DNA of 64,000 nt, from contig CM074859.1 in the NCBI GenBank assembly GCA_037501455.1, positions 91,966,894-92,030,893 on the forward strand, read 5' to 3'. Shown here piece by piece: positions 22,842 through 34,588 of the stretch (within the stretch, counting starts at the first letter, position 1; the number at the start of each line of letters is the position of its first letter). The notes under the pieces were generated by a model that was not told the origin of the DNA, did no database searches, and worked only from the letters and a program-made list of their open reading frames with translations. Made by a program: the position numbers and the translations under genes. Source of the DNA: Lantana camara (Eukaryota > Streptophyta > Magnoliopsida > Lamiales > Verbenaceae).

Positions 22842-25800
22842 TGTAACATCCCGCTCGTCCGATTTATAAGGTACGCCACCTTTCAACCTTTTAATGTGTT
22901 TAATTATATGATTTTATGTTTTTCGTGACCCTATTTTGATCTCTTTTAGAGTTTAGGGGCCCCTTTGTAATTTTCTCTTTTTAGGGTTTTTTCGGTTATT
23001 TCTCGTTCGATCGAGTTTTTGACCTCTTTGACCCCTTCAACGCGTTCGGGGCATCGAGACGAGTCCGTAGACTCTAAGTTTACCCCATTCCGACTTCGTT
23101 AGCCTGTTCTTCCGACCGTTTTTGTACGAGGACCCGAGATATATACCCCGGATCCTCGTTTTGCGTGCCAGAACTTCCGCTCCAGACTCATCGTCTTCCT
23201 CCCGCGATTGGTACTGTTCACATAGTGGAGGTGTGAAAACACACACATATCCGTTCTCTCTCGTTTCTCGATGGAATTCGACGTTTGAGTAGTGGAAATT
23301 TATCAACTCGACGAGCCCATCACAATGGTATACAAATCGGAGGCTAAAAATCAGCGGTGGTGGAGCTATGGTGAGCAGCAGGTGGCACGACTTAGAGCCT
23401 CCACTTCGCCGCCCATTCGCGGCGGCTTCCGGCGGCGATTCTCGGACACGCGCCTCAGACCTATGAAGGAGGCTTCCTGGCGCAGTGGATGGTGTTGGCG
23501 GCGCAACCATCCGGCCAGCGGCGGCGGCTCACGCGACGCCTGAAAGTCACGACAAGCGGCGGTGGTACTGTAGCGGCGGCGTTTGGCGGTTTCCGGCGTT
23601 CTTCTCCGGCGAGGGGGTACCTTTTTCGGACGTTTTCGACGTGGTGAGTCCGATTCCGGGGTCGGTTGGAGCAAACGAAGGCCGGAGCTGGCTGAACCGG
23701 CGAGTGGCGCACTGGCGGACTTTCGGCGGCGGTTTGGGACCTTTTTCCGGCCGGTTTTGGTGGTGGTTCCTTTACGGAAGTTGCTCAGAATGATGGAACT
23801 TAGCGGATGGTGTTGGCCCCGACTCGAGAACAGGCCGGCAAACCCGTGGCGGACCGGCGGTCCGATTTTCCGGTGACTTTTCTGGCAAATGGGTTAGGGG
23901 CTTTGGAAGGCCTCGCTACGGGCTTTCCAACGGTATGTCCGGATTTTGTTTTCGTGTTGCGGTTTGTATTTAATTTCAGTTTTCATACTAGGATTTTAGT
24001 TCGGTTTTTCGTCAACGAAGTCCGGTGTGCTTGGTATTTTCTGAAATTGGTTGAGGGCTTTTGTCAAGCAGGCCGAGGTGTACGTTTCTGTCCTTCCGGG
24101 GAATTTTCCGACCACCGGAGGTGGTGGTCCGGCGGCTGCACGTGGCGGTCCGACTGGTTCCGAGGGCGGCATTCCGACGCCCTTCGGGCAGCAAGTTCCT
24201 CTCGTCGTGGTGAGTCCAACGCCACTTTTCGTTCGTCAATCGGATGACCGGTTGATTTGTTGTGATTTATTTTTGTATAACTTGAATATTTGAAATTAAT
24301 TGTTTTAATTGCTAATTGCTTGATTTGTCGATCGAATTGTACTTCAATGGGTATGAAATCATGTATTAAATGAATTATGGATTATATTGATGCTTTGATA
24401 TGCCAATTGAATTCCGATATATCGAATTGAGCTATTTGCCTATGTTGAAAGGGGGTGTATGTGTAATTTCGCTAAACATATAAATTGTATGACTTCAATT
24501 AATTAATCCTTGTCGATTGGTAAACAAATATGCTAATTATGATTTCGATTAAAAGAAATTATTACGCCTAAGCTCGAAGCGTTTAATTAGTCTAATCACT
24601 TAAATTGAATTGGAACTTATTATATGATATAAGAATTTGTTATGTAATTTATGATTTGGCAAGATTGGAATTAGTATGTCTTGGATGATTTAATTTAAAA
24701 CTTTGTAATGTAGGTTTAATTGTTTAATTTTAAATAATCCTATTATGCGATATATGAATTGTATGAAGCTTATATGATTAAACTAGAAACTTTTGCACGT
24801 AAGAAATAAGTTATTCATACGAATACGAATTGGTTATTTGATATATGAATTTATATAAAATCATGTGAGCTCTGCTTATGTGATTGCATTTCTTAAGTGC
24901 TTGAACATGTGCCGTGCGTCTTTATATGGTTGTCTGAGTCTAAGTCTGAGTTCTGTACTGTATTTGGTGTGTTCAGTTGGTACAGGTGCACCCGGGGTGG
25001 TGACAAGTGAGTCGTGCAGGTTCCGTGGTGAACCATTCGCTGTGTCTTCGGTTGTGTTTGGTGCCAGGTGAGGTTAGGATATAGTTATACCCTATTGCTA
25101 CGTGCCCGTTTTCGAATGTGTGCGATTTATAAGCCTGGTATATACGTAGATATGTGTGAAATATGCACTTTGATGGTTTTGTCATAAGTTTGAAAGTAAA
25201 GAACGCTATGTATGAGCCTATGTATGCTTAGTTTCGGTTTGTTATAACTTCGAGGTCAGTCTGCGTGATATGCACGTACGATATGATAAGTACGATTGCA
25301 TGAGATAAGTCTGTCTGTCTGTGTGTGGCGGGTTAAGTTTCTGATATATGTGTGTTATCTGTGTGATGGGCCCCGGAGTTGTGGGTAAGGGAGACTCGGG
25401 ACGACCATGGGGTCACCGGTTACGACCCCTGTGCACTTCTCCACAAAAGGGAGACTTAGCTCATCCTCGGGAGGTCGAGGGGAAAGCGGGTCTTCTTGAG
25501 CTGGCGGCGTGCTACGTGACCCGTCGAAGGAGCGGGTGGATCCCCCGTCTTATTACATTTTTGTGTGGGGGGTTGAGAGGGGCACCTCTCTTCCCCAAAC
25601 GATGTGAAGGAAGGAACGTTTGATTTGATTCAGTTTGTTTATGCCTGTGTGTGATCTGAGGAGTTTGGTTGGATTAAATTCGTACCCGCCAAGTGTTCTG
25701 TCTGTCCGTCTGTCATAAGTTCGTGAAACGGAGGTAGATTCTTAAATTAAGATAAAAATTGGATTTTTGCTATTAAACTAATAAGTTATGTTTTGATATG

Positions 25801-26628
25801 TGTGCTAAGTCTGCATGAGTTGAACGTATGTTTTGAGATATGCATAAGCTAAGTTTTGTTCGTTATGTTTTGATAAGTCTCCCTATACGTATATTATCAC
25901 GGGAAAATGTTTTGGTGTGCAAAAACTAACTCCGGGTTCACGAATATTACTTCTACTTTGTGCTGTGCTCTATATATATGTATAGCGTGAGTGTGTTAAC
26001 CCCTCGCTCAGTCTTTGGACTGACCCCTCCCCTTTTACGTTTTATTTTACAGGTTTTGCCTTGGAGTTCGTTGGAGCTAGGCGGCTGTTAGTGTCTGTCG
26101 AGTCGGTGTCAGTTGTCTGAGTTTGATAAGTGTTTTATTTCGAATTATGTTTGTTAATTTTGTACAAGCTATGATATATTTTATGCAGGTTCGTACTTAT
26201 GATTTGAATGTATAGAATTCGGGACAGGTTAGGATAAGTGCTCGGATTAGTCGAACCCGTTTGATTATATGTTTGATCGGGACAGGTTTCTAGGGCCACT
26301 TGAACCCGTTTTGTTGTATAGTTATTCGGGACAGGCTAGGACAGGTTGCCTTGTTTAGTTGAACCCGTTTAGGTTGATGCTGTTTACTTTCTGGATAAAT
26401 GAATTTATGATTGCTGATTTAAGTTTTTGAAAATTCGTAATTTTGCATTGCTTCCGCATTCAGGTTCTCCATATCTGTTTCTGTTCAGGGTTTAGGTACC
26501 GCCTAGCTTAGGTTGTTTTTCGTTTGTCACCCGTTCGCTGTGACTTGGTGCGTGTGTGGACCTTCCATTTCGTACACGTGTCGGGTCATAGTGCGGGGGT
26601 GTGGTGCCTCACAGCTTGGGGCGCTACA
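22842..26628 (+). mobile_element. Solo LTR, family D
   Basis: Begins TGTAACATCCCGCTCG and ends GGGGCGCTACA. Flanks TTCTC (22837-22841) and TTATC (26629-26633) are a 5-bp duplication with one mismatch. The corresponding uninterrupted site is near 46495-46515 (ATATTCTAGACTTCAAAAGG). No primer site, tract or coding region. 3787 bp, longer than its relative D' because of a GC-rich segment. Blocks near its end (CTCAGTCTTTGGACTGA, TTACAGG, GAGCTAGGCGG, TTGCTTCCGC, CCGCCTAGCTTAGG) are shared with LTRs A, B, C and the gag element. Confidence 0.8.
23390..24240. other. GC-rich island inside solo LTR D
   Basis: About 850 bp rich in CGGCGG, CCGGC and TTCCGG runs, strongly unlike the AT-rich DNA on both sides. 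Several overlapping open frames exist on both strands (up to 157 codons) because stops are rare in GC-rich DNA; none has a recognisable domain. It sits in the same part of the LTR where D' (34290-34490) and other LTRs carry GC-rich palindromes, so it may be an expanded version of that module or captured host DNA. I cannot decide. Confidence 0.55.
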
Positions 26629-27768
26629 TTATCAACTTCAAAAGGTTTCCGTGTTTCGAAATTCAGGTCAATCAGAGTTCATATGGAGGGTCAACGGGAC
26701 AAAACAACTCAATCAAAAAATAGAGGAGGATCCAGAGCTCCTACCTCAAATCCACCCCCGTGGATTTCTTAATACACAAAAACCCACGACCGTGGATTCG
26801 TTCCAGGGCTAAAAATGGGCAGAAAGAGTAGGACTTTCGCGGGAGAAAGCAGCCAACACCAAAACACCTCAAAACTCAACCCAAAACACTTAAAACATGT
26901 AATATACCATGTAGGAACATCAAATGCAAGTTTAAAGCAATTCAGAAAACATTAATTCACAAACCCACAACAAAACACACACACACACACACAGACACAC
27001 ACATATATATATATATACACCTACATATACACACATTCTTGCTCCAAGGATTCAAACAATCAAGCATAAAACTCATGGATTCAAGTATCAGAGCATCAAA
27101 CATATATAAAATCATGCTTTAAACACCAAGGAATTCAAACCCTATGTTATTTAACATATATACACAAAACCAAAATTATACCTTGGAAGAAAGGAGGAGG
27201 AGAAGAAGAAGATGGAGATCTTGAAGCTTGAGTTTGAGGGAGAAGAATAGAGCTTGAAATCCTTGTCTTCCTTGGCCTTGCTTGGATCAATTGAAGAGGA
27301 GAATAGAAAGGGGTTTGGAGTCTTGTGTGTTGAGAGAAAAATGAGAAGAAGAAGAAGAATGGGGTATTGGGGCGTGTGTATATCGTGTAAATGGAGATGG
27401 AGAAGGGAAGAATTTGCACTTTGGTCCTTTGAGAATTTAAGTGATTCAATTAGGGCCCCAAAGTTTGGTAGGTGATCAATTGGGGTCCAATTCAAAGTTC
27501 GATTGAGTCCAAGGATTTTATATAAGATCAAATAAGGGCATAATCTAAACAAAAACATTAATTTAGCAAGTATACAAGTAGTAAATAAATTTAAATAGCA
27601 TAGTCAAAGGTCATATAAATCATATAGGTCACGTAATAACAATTAATTCACGAAAGTAAAATATAATAAACATCCACTTAGCATTTAAAACACATATAGG
27701 TCACATAACCCTCGGCCTAAACCCACTCGTGATGTCATACCTGGCTTGTCAGGAAAAGGGGTGTTACA

Positions 27769-27804
27769 ACCTCTCCCCCTTAAGAAGGACCTGTCCTCAG
27801 GTCC
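27769..27804 (-). other. Polypurine tract and pre-tract hairpin of element A
   Basis: Minus strand: GGACCTG-AGGA-CAGGTCC (27787-27804), a perfect 7-bp hairpin, then TTCTTAAGGGGGAGAGG directly before the LTR start TGTAACACCCC. Same architecture as in the gag element and element B. Confidence 0.8.
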
Positions 27805-28103
27805 ATTGCCTCGAGTCTTAACTTCTGAACAACTTTCCCATGTTCATCCCACGCGGGGTAGCAACTCCCTGTCAGGGATTAGTTCAGAATAGGTCTTCAC
27901 GCAACAAAAGAGAAACTTCAAAGCATCGTGATCATGACTTGATGTTGGGGTACTTGAACCGTCTTCAAGAAGTGTCAAGAATCTTCATAGGCGTTTTGTG
28001 AATCTTGTTGTCTAGTCACGACCCTCATTTCACCGTGAGGCCTAAGCACTCCAGAATCTAAACTGCTACCAGTTGGCAAGCTAATCAGGTAATAAGAAAC
28101 AAA

Positions 28104-28210
28104 TGAGAGAATCCCAGTCTCTCAAGCAACTAACAAGAGAACCCCGTCTCTCGAGCAAACAACGAGAGAACCCCGTCTCTCGAACAACTAATGAAAGAAC
28201 CTCATCTCTT
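28104..28210 (-). repeat. GAGAGA/TCTCTC hairpin array, element A
   Basis: Four units on the plus strand as GAGAGAACCCCGTCTCTC variants (28104, 28137, 28163, 28191). The sense strand reads GAGAGACGGGGTTCTCTC, a 6-bp stem with CGGGGT loop. Located about 300 bp before the polypurine tract. Confidence 0.8.
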
Positions 28211-31200
28211 AAACAGACAAAGCAAGAGAGACTCCAAGCACAACACGAAAAGCTCAACACCCCTCGGCACAAAACAAGCACCAAAAAGCAAAATACGGTT
28301 ACATCACACAGCAAGCACACAAGAAGCAGGTAGAAGACATGAAGTACATCGATTATCATACAAAAGAAGTTAATACAATTAGTGATCAAGGTACATAACA
28401 TCATGAAATTGTTCAAATTAAAGTTGCATGTATGTATATGCCATGAATGTTTGGTGTACCGTTCACCGTAGTAACGGGAATAAGGTTGTTGACTTTGTAA
28501 CACGACTGGATGGTCTGATCTCTAGCAATCAGTTAAAGTAGTAGCCTGATCCCCCGGTAACCCAATTCTCGATGATCATTTTCATCCTTCCATTTTAATC
28601 CCGTTCAAGTTCTTGAGTGTGTGCTTGACCTTAACTCAATCAACTTGCTTTTCTTACGAGTTATATTCAATGATCTCGAATGTTCAAATCAAGATTCCAA
28701 CCCTTGAAGTGTCCCTGGCTAACCATGGAAAAACGAATAACGGACCGAAGATCCATCTTGTTCACGTTATGTCTTTCCCAAAGATATCTCACCTTCCAGG
28801 CTCGGTTGAATTGACTCTCATGGTTACCCTTACGGAATATAATGATTCGATCGGGCTTTTCTTACTCGGTGTTCTCTTTACCATCCTTTGAAGTTTCCTC
28901 AAGTTCCCATCATCCTCAACCGTGAGACACGTCACCCATAGTTCACTCCTCTCAATTCTTGGGGAGATTGAGTTCGTCCGTGTCCCATAACAAGAAATCA
29001 TTGGTATTGTTTCTCTAACCATCGATCATTCTTCGCCCGGCCTTAACGATTTAAGTCTTAAACATCTATTATAGCTTGGAGCATAACTTTTCCTTTACAT
29101 GCTTTGGGGGTTCTAATGCCCTCGATCTTGAAGTTCATCGAATGCTAAAGTCTTCCAACTTATTCCTTATCGCTTTTGTAAGGTCCCGTAACTTGCTAAA
29201 TCTTGTACCTCCGTTGTTCCTACTAGAAGTAACTCTCTTGGCACGACCGAGAGCTTAAGTTTACTTCTGGTTCGTGCTCTTCCCTTAAAATTCTCTCCTT
29301 TAATTGTTGAACTTGATCCATTGCTCTTTAACCAAAATTTTCAATTTCTTCAAGAATTATCCTCCTTGGAATAATCGGCTCTAATCATGTAACATGTTCG
29401 GTGCCCTTACTTACATTCAATTTGAAGTGATTTGGTTAGGATAGCAACCATACTCCTTTCGTTCCCATCCTAGGGCTCAATTTCCCAACTCTTCAAAACT
29501 TCCATTGCACCCTTGTCTACTTTGCAACCCAAGATTCCTTTCCTTTCTTGATCAAAATTTCACTCATTTTGAAATAGTATGCGATGAGGAGGGTAGAGAA
29601 GACTTCCTATCAAGCAAACACCAAGCTATACATATTGGGTAAGAATGCTCGATGCATGTCGCACATCTCCAACAATTAAGGTATGCAACATATTTAAGCA
29701 ATTATGTCAATTAAACACAATGTAAGGAAATTAAATAATTAACGCAGTGAATGATGCAGTGCTATGAATGCAAGTACCTTTCACCGTAGAGATAGGCTTT
29801 AGCCTAACACCTTATCCTTTACTCTCAAATTTGTTGATCTTCGTTTATTTAACCACGGTCTTCCGGATTTCCTTAGCTCTCTTGTATAAGGTAGTGTGTT
29901 CCTACGGTCCGAGTTGTTATTTGAACCCAAATTCTATTTCCACGGAACCGATCTCTTGTTTCCTTCCCAATTCCAATTCCAATTTGTTAAAATCTCCTCC
30001 ATGGTCATTACCTTAATCGGAGTTGTCTTGCTCTATCCTTTACGAGTTCATACAGGGAAATGAACTCTTATCCTCCACGATTAAGTAATCCTATTTCTTC
30101 CACTCCGATCCGAATACCGAAATTAAATGTCAACTCAGGTATCTTGACTTCCCATGGGTTTCCAAATCTTCAAAGTTCCTTGTATCAACTTATGGGTCAC
30201 CATGGTCCAAAATTTTATTCTTTAACCCCAAATTCTTCTCGAACAAAGTCCCATTGACTTTTCTCTTGTAAATTCAAATTGGTTGAATGACTCGTCCTCC
30301 AATTGCTTACACTTGAGCACATAATTTCCTTCCAAAAGCTCTTTGCCTTTCTTTATCGTTTCCATTTGTTACTCCATATCCTCCATGAGGTTGTATTCAC
30401 CGCGTTGATTGGTTTTCTCTAACTCTTCCAAATTCAACTTTCATCTCACTCGAAATCCGAAGCACCTCAATTCCATCTTCTTTTTCTTCTTCCCGAAGTT
30501 AACTTCTATGAACTTGACTTATTTGGAAACTCTTCCTTGATGATTTGTTTTGCTCACCATCACAAACCCTATTATATTTCGAACCCTCTTTGGTGATCCT
30601 TGGCATTTATCATCCAATGTACTTATTTTACTTTGAATTCTCTTGAACGTCTTCGCCTCTTTGTTGGTGCGAACCTCGAACTAAAACTCCTTCAAGGTTT
30701 TTCTTCATTTATTTCACGAATTAGATGGTCCCATTGAATCCGGTTATATAATCTTCGTAGAGTAGGTGTGCATGTTGATATTGTGAATTGTAAACATCAC
30801 ACGCCCCACCACCATCTCGTCAAGTATCTACCAAATACAATAGAACCCATAACTTGTTGCCACATACTGAGCCTTCTATTCCGGATCTTAACCTTCATAC
30901 TTTAGCCCCACTTAGGAAAGGCCACGACTCTCGAATCCTTGTATATAGTCCCAGTGCATTCCTTACATCTTCTATGCTTGAAAGTAGAACTGGAGATAGA
31001 TTGTTGTTTTCGTAGAGATTGGCTGTGGTTTGATATTATCTTCGTAATCTATAAATCACAACTCAACTCAAATATAGATGCATGCCGGTTAGTAAGTTCA
31101 TATGGCATATAATTAACATCAAAAGCACGTATTTATGCAGGATGCAACACATAATTCAACAAAATTTAAATTAATCACATTCGACAATATAATTTCCATA

Positions 31201-31316
31201 AAATTTTAATAACTAATGTTCAAGATCAAGGTAATGTACACGTTAACAAGTTGTTCCTGAGCCGTTCAATCTAGACTTGAATTGATACGACACAAGAAAC
31301 CCCGGTTTTGCAACCT

Positions 31317-31331
31317 GGGGCTCTAATACCA
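31317..31331 (-). other. Primer binding site of element A (one mismatch)
   Basis: Minus strand TGGTATTAGAGCCCC, differing from the usual TGGTATCAGAGC by one transition. Followed by AGGTTGCAAAACCGGGG, with the same GGTT-GCAA-AACC hairpin as in the gag element and B. Confidence 0.75.
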
Positions 31332-34296
31332 CTTTAGAATGTAGCACCCGCAACGGTAGGCGCCACATCCCCCGTACCATAAGTCTAGTCCACGTATGAA
31401 ATTGGGAAATCCATAAATGAACCGGACTCATAGTGAAGGGGTGACAAAGAAAAACTTCCCTAGCTATAGGCGGATTCTAACCCTGTACCAGTTAATCAGA
31501 GAATACTACAATACGGTGCGGAAGCAATAAAGAACAACTTAAATCCATTAATATTAATAACCAATTCAACAGGCAATCCTAACAACGGGTTCAACTAATC
31601 ATGCAACCTATCCCGAATCAAAATCCAATAATTCATAATTGGCACACAGGCCTATTTACATAAAGAAATTCAAATGAATCTTAACATGGTGAAATGTCAC
31701 TCGAGTGTACAAGTGACTCGAATAAAAGGCTATGACTCGACTCCCGCCTAGCACCACCTGCAAGAAACTGGAAGAGTGGAAAGAGGGATCAATCTCTAGA
31801 AGACTGAGTGAGCAGGAGTTATACATATATATAAAAACATGTGCATGTAAGTCATAAATCCCGAGCAATGTTTTATTTAAAGTTAGTTCCCATGAAGGGT
31901 AAGAAAATAACTAAGCAATGCTCGGACTTTACGACTAATTCATATTAAATTCATTAAGTTCATAATAATCATAATGGCTCGATGAGTGAGCGTGCATAAT
32001 TTTCCAACTAAACTCCTACCGTATATAATAAACATGACTTAATACGTTTGAATACACGATCATGCAATACATAATAATACATGCGAGACATAAATACATG
32101 AGATATAATTGTTTGGGCAATCCGTGTTCCGGCCTTCCCGCATGGTGCATAATAATAATAACATGAACATGATCATAAAATAGTTCCAACCTTCTCCCTC
32201 CATAATGGTCAGGCCTGCAGACCCGAACCATTTAATAATAACAATATCGAGATTGGGGGTCATGACTCCTACCTGCTCCTTCGATGGGTTAACCATCGGC
32301 TCAAGAATAACTCACCTTCCACACTACACGGTTACGTGAGAGATTGTCAATTGGAACTTTGTGCAATGGCTTAGCTATACGTCAGCCCGATGCCGAACCG
32401 GTCTCCATTCACACATTTCTCCGGGGCCCAATACATATGCATGATCAATGTAGCACCCCGGAGCGCAGGGCACTACACCCCCCGCACTGTAGCCCGACAC
32501 GTGTAACGAAATGAAAACTCCGCACATACACTAAGCTACAATGAACGGGTGACAAACAAAAACACACACACTAGCTAGGCGGTTTAGACCCTAATACAGA
32601 GTGCGCATAACAAAATTAAAATCAAAAGCGAAAGTCCAGGATTCAAATACAAACATACATGCTCAAATTAATACATAATATGCCCATCCAAGGTCAAATA
32701 ATTCATACATGGATCAAAGCTTGAAATCAGAATCATAACTTATACAAATTCAAACATAACTTAAACATAATACAAATGCGAAAGTGTAAAGATACAAGGA
32801 CTCGACTAACAAATTCGAACAAATCTAAACAATGGATCGCCGCCTAACACGCACCAACCCGCATCTGTAAACTCAATGAAACAAAAGGGGAAAAAGAAGA
32901 CAACGAGGAGGGGTCAGTCCTAAAGACTGGCGAGGGGGCTAACACACTCCCACATACGTATACATAGAGCAGAGCATATTCAAAATTAGAGGGTTCATGA
33001 ACCGGGGCGTGGTTTTTGCAATCCAAAACATTTAACGTGTGATAATACGTATAAGGAAAAAGAGTTAAGGCCGAAGGCCAAAATCTACCAAATTTTATTA
33101 ATTATGAATCCACTCCCGTTTCACAAACCATTTTTAGAATCACACACACGACTCAGCGAGCACGAGCCTCAGACCACCCTAACTCCGTTCATAATTCAAA
33201 GATCTAAATTAAAAGCAAAACATAATTCAGAATCAAATAAACATACCTCTCCTATGAGTGATGGCAGGGTGGAGCCACCCCGACCATCGGACAAACAGTA
33301 TGGGTCATGAGTTTAATGATGCTCACGGCCGAGGACTCCTTTCCCCACCAAGCCTCCCAGTGGGTTCAGGGTTGATCCTTAAGTTGAAGACCGTACTAGG
33401 GACTACCCGACGGCCCACACCGTCCCGGGTCTCCTTCGTACAAATCTCCGGGGGCCCATCTAATTTTTGAAATTGTTCAAAAGTTCGGAAGTTTTTAATT
33501 TCCAAAATCCAACATAGCTCACGGTTTCAAAATAATCTCACACCAACCCATTTTAAAACAAATGAACGAAATTATTTCTTACGTATACATTAATACACTT
33601 TCAAATATTTCCTAACAAAAGGGCCAAAATCCCACAAAATGCATATCAAACACATATCTAATACTTATACATATACATAGGTCGCATACGGGCTTAAATC
33701 ACATCAAGAGTTGTAGGTCGTAATAACTAAAAGAAAGAAACCTCACCTTGTCGACCACACCGAACAAAACGAACCAGAACACACCTAAGAGACCACCCCC
33801 TTTCCCTGAGACAAAGCTCTGAACCAAACAAAGGACGAAAGACAGACTTAAACTCACATATGAACCAAATAGACGCTCTGCATATGCATATGGATGCAAG
33901 AGATGCATAAGAAATACAACGAACTAACATATAACGCATGCATGTTCTTATCTAATCATAAGTCTTATAAATCATATCAAATAAGTTCATAAATTTCATA
34001 TAACATGCATAACATATCAAACAACATAGTTAGAAAGCATTTCGTATCGTACAAGAGCAAAGAACGATCATGCAAGGCACTTAAACGAAGCATGAAGTCA
34101 TATACGCACGTTGAAGTAGCATATTGCACGTATGAGAGCATAAATAAAAAACGAGCACGTAAAGCAAGCCATAAATTCATAATGTAGCATGTAACACATA
34201 ATACATAGAGTTAACAAAGCATACAGGTTGAAACGAGAGCAAACGAATGCAAAACAAGTAAGAAAACACAAGGCAAACACACCCACGTAAGAGCAG

Positions 34297-34482
34297 TGTC
34301 GCGGCCGCGCCACCTCTCACGCATGGAGAGGTAGCGGCCGCGCCACCACTCCAAAACCTCCACTGGAGGACCGTCGCGGCCGTGACACCTCCACATCACA
34401 AAAGGGTCATGTGCACGACACCACAATAGCAGCGTCGCAGCCGCGACAAGAAAAGACCCTTGCGAGGTCGCAGCCGCGCCAC
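34297..34482. repeat. Palindrome cluster in D'
   Basis: GTCGCGGCCGCGCC, TAGCGGCCGCGCC, GTCGCGGCCGTGAC, GTCGCAGCCGCGAC and GTCGCAGCCGCGCC at intervals of 30-60 bp. Same design as clusters in the other LTRs but with different arms. Confidence 0.75.
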
Positions 34483-34588
34483 TGCACACAGCAGCGAAAA
34501 AAAATAGAGCAACAGCAGGCAAAACCAACCCAAAACCAATCCTAAATCCTTCTAGCATGCAAATGAAAGGATCATACAACAATTATAC

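Larger units (their letters stand above)
10214..27768 (-). repeat. LTR of element A, left (3') copy, truncated and twice interrupted
   Basis: Segments 10214-10452, 21542-22841 and 26634-27768 are collinear with the right LTR of A (31857-32448, then 45701-47614). The right border is GGGGTGTTACA at 27768 and is followed by a polypurine tract on the minus strand. About 520 bp corresponding to 31340-31856 are missing at the left, where MULE sequence abuts, so the left target duplication is lost. Two insertions split it: the gag array (10453-21536) and solo LTR D (22842-26628). Gene-free. Confidence 0.75.
27769..31339 (-). mobile_element. Internal region of element A, non-coding
   Basis: Lies between the two A LTRs and runs from primer site (31317-31331) to polypurine tract (27769-27783) on the minus strand. 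No open frame beyond about 90 codons and no recognisable gag or pol motif in 3.57 kb. The sense strand is purine-rich. Segments resemble the internal region of element B: GCAT(A/G)GAAGAT..AAGGA.TGCAC near 30960 matches 38511-38532, and TTGATAGGAAGT near 29610 matches about 39569-39580. So A and B are related non-coding long-LTR elements (LARD-like), or equally decayed copies of one ancestor. Two ACGGTGAA(A/C)GGTAC motifs lie at 28456-28470 and 29774-29788. Confidence 0.65.

Noticed and set aside
23037..24247. Frames up to 157 codons on both strands in LTR D
   Set aside because: Expected in GC-rich DNA. Composition is low-complexity Arg/Pro/Gly and no domain is visible.
27147..27558. Frames near 27150-27560 and 46999-47404 as conserved genes
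   Set aside because: They are the same stretch in the two LTRs of A, low in complexity (Ser/Phe-rich from GAAGAAG runs), with frame differences between the copies.
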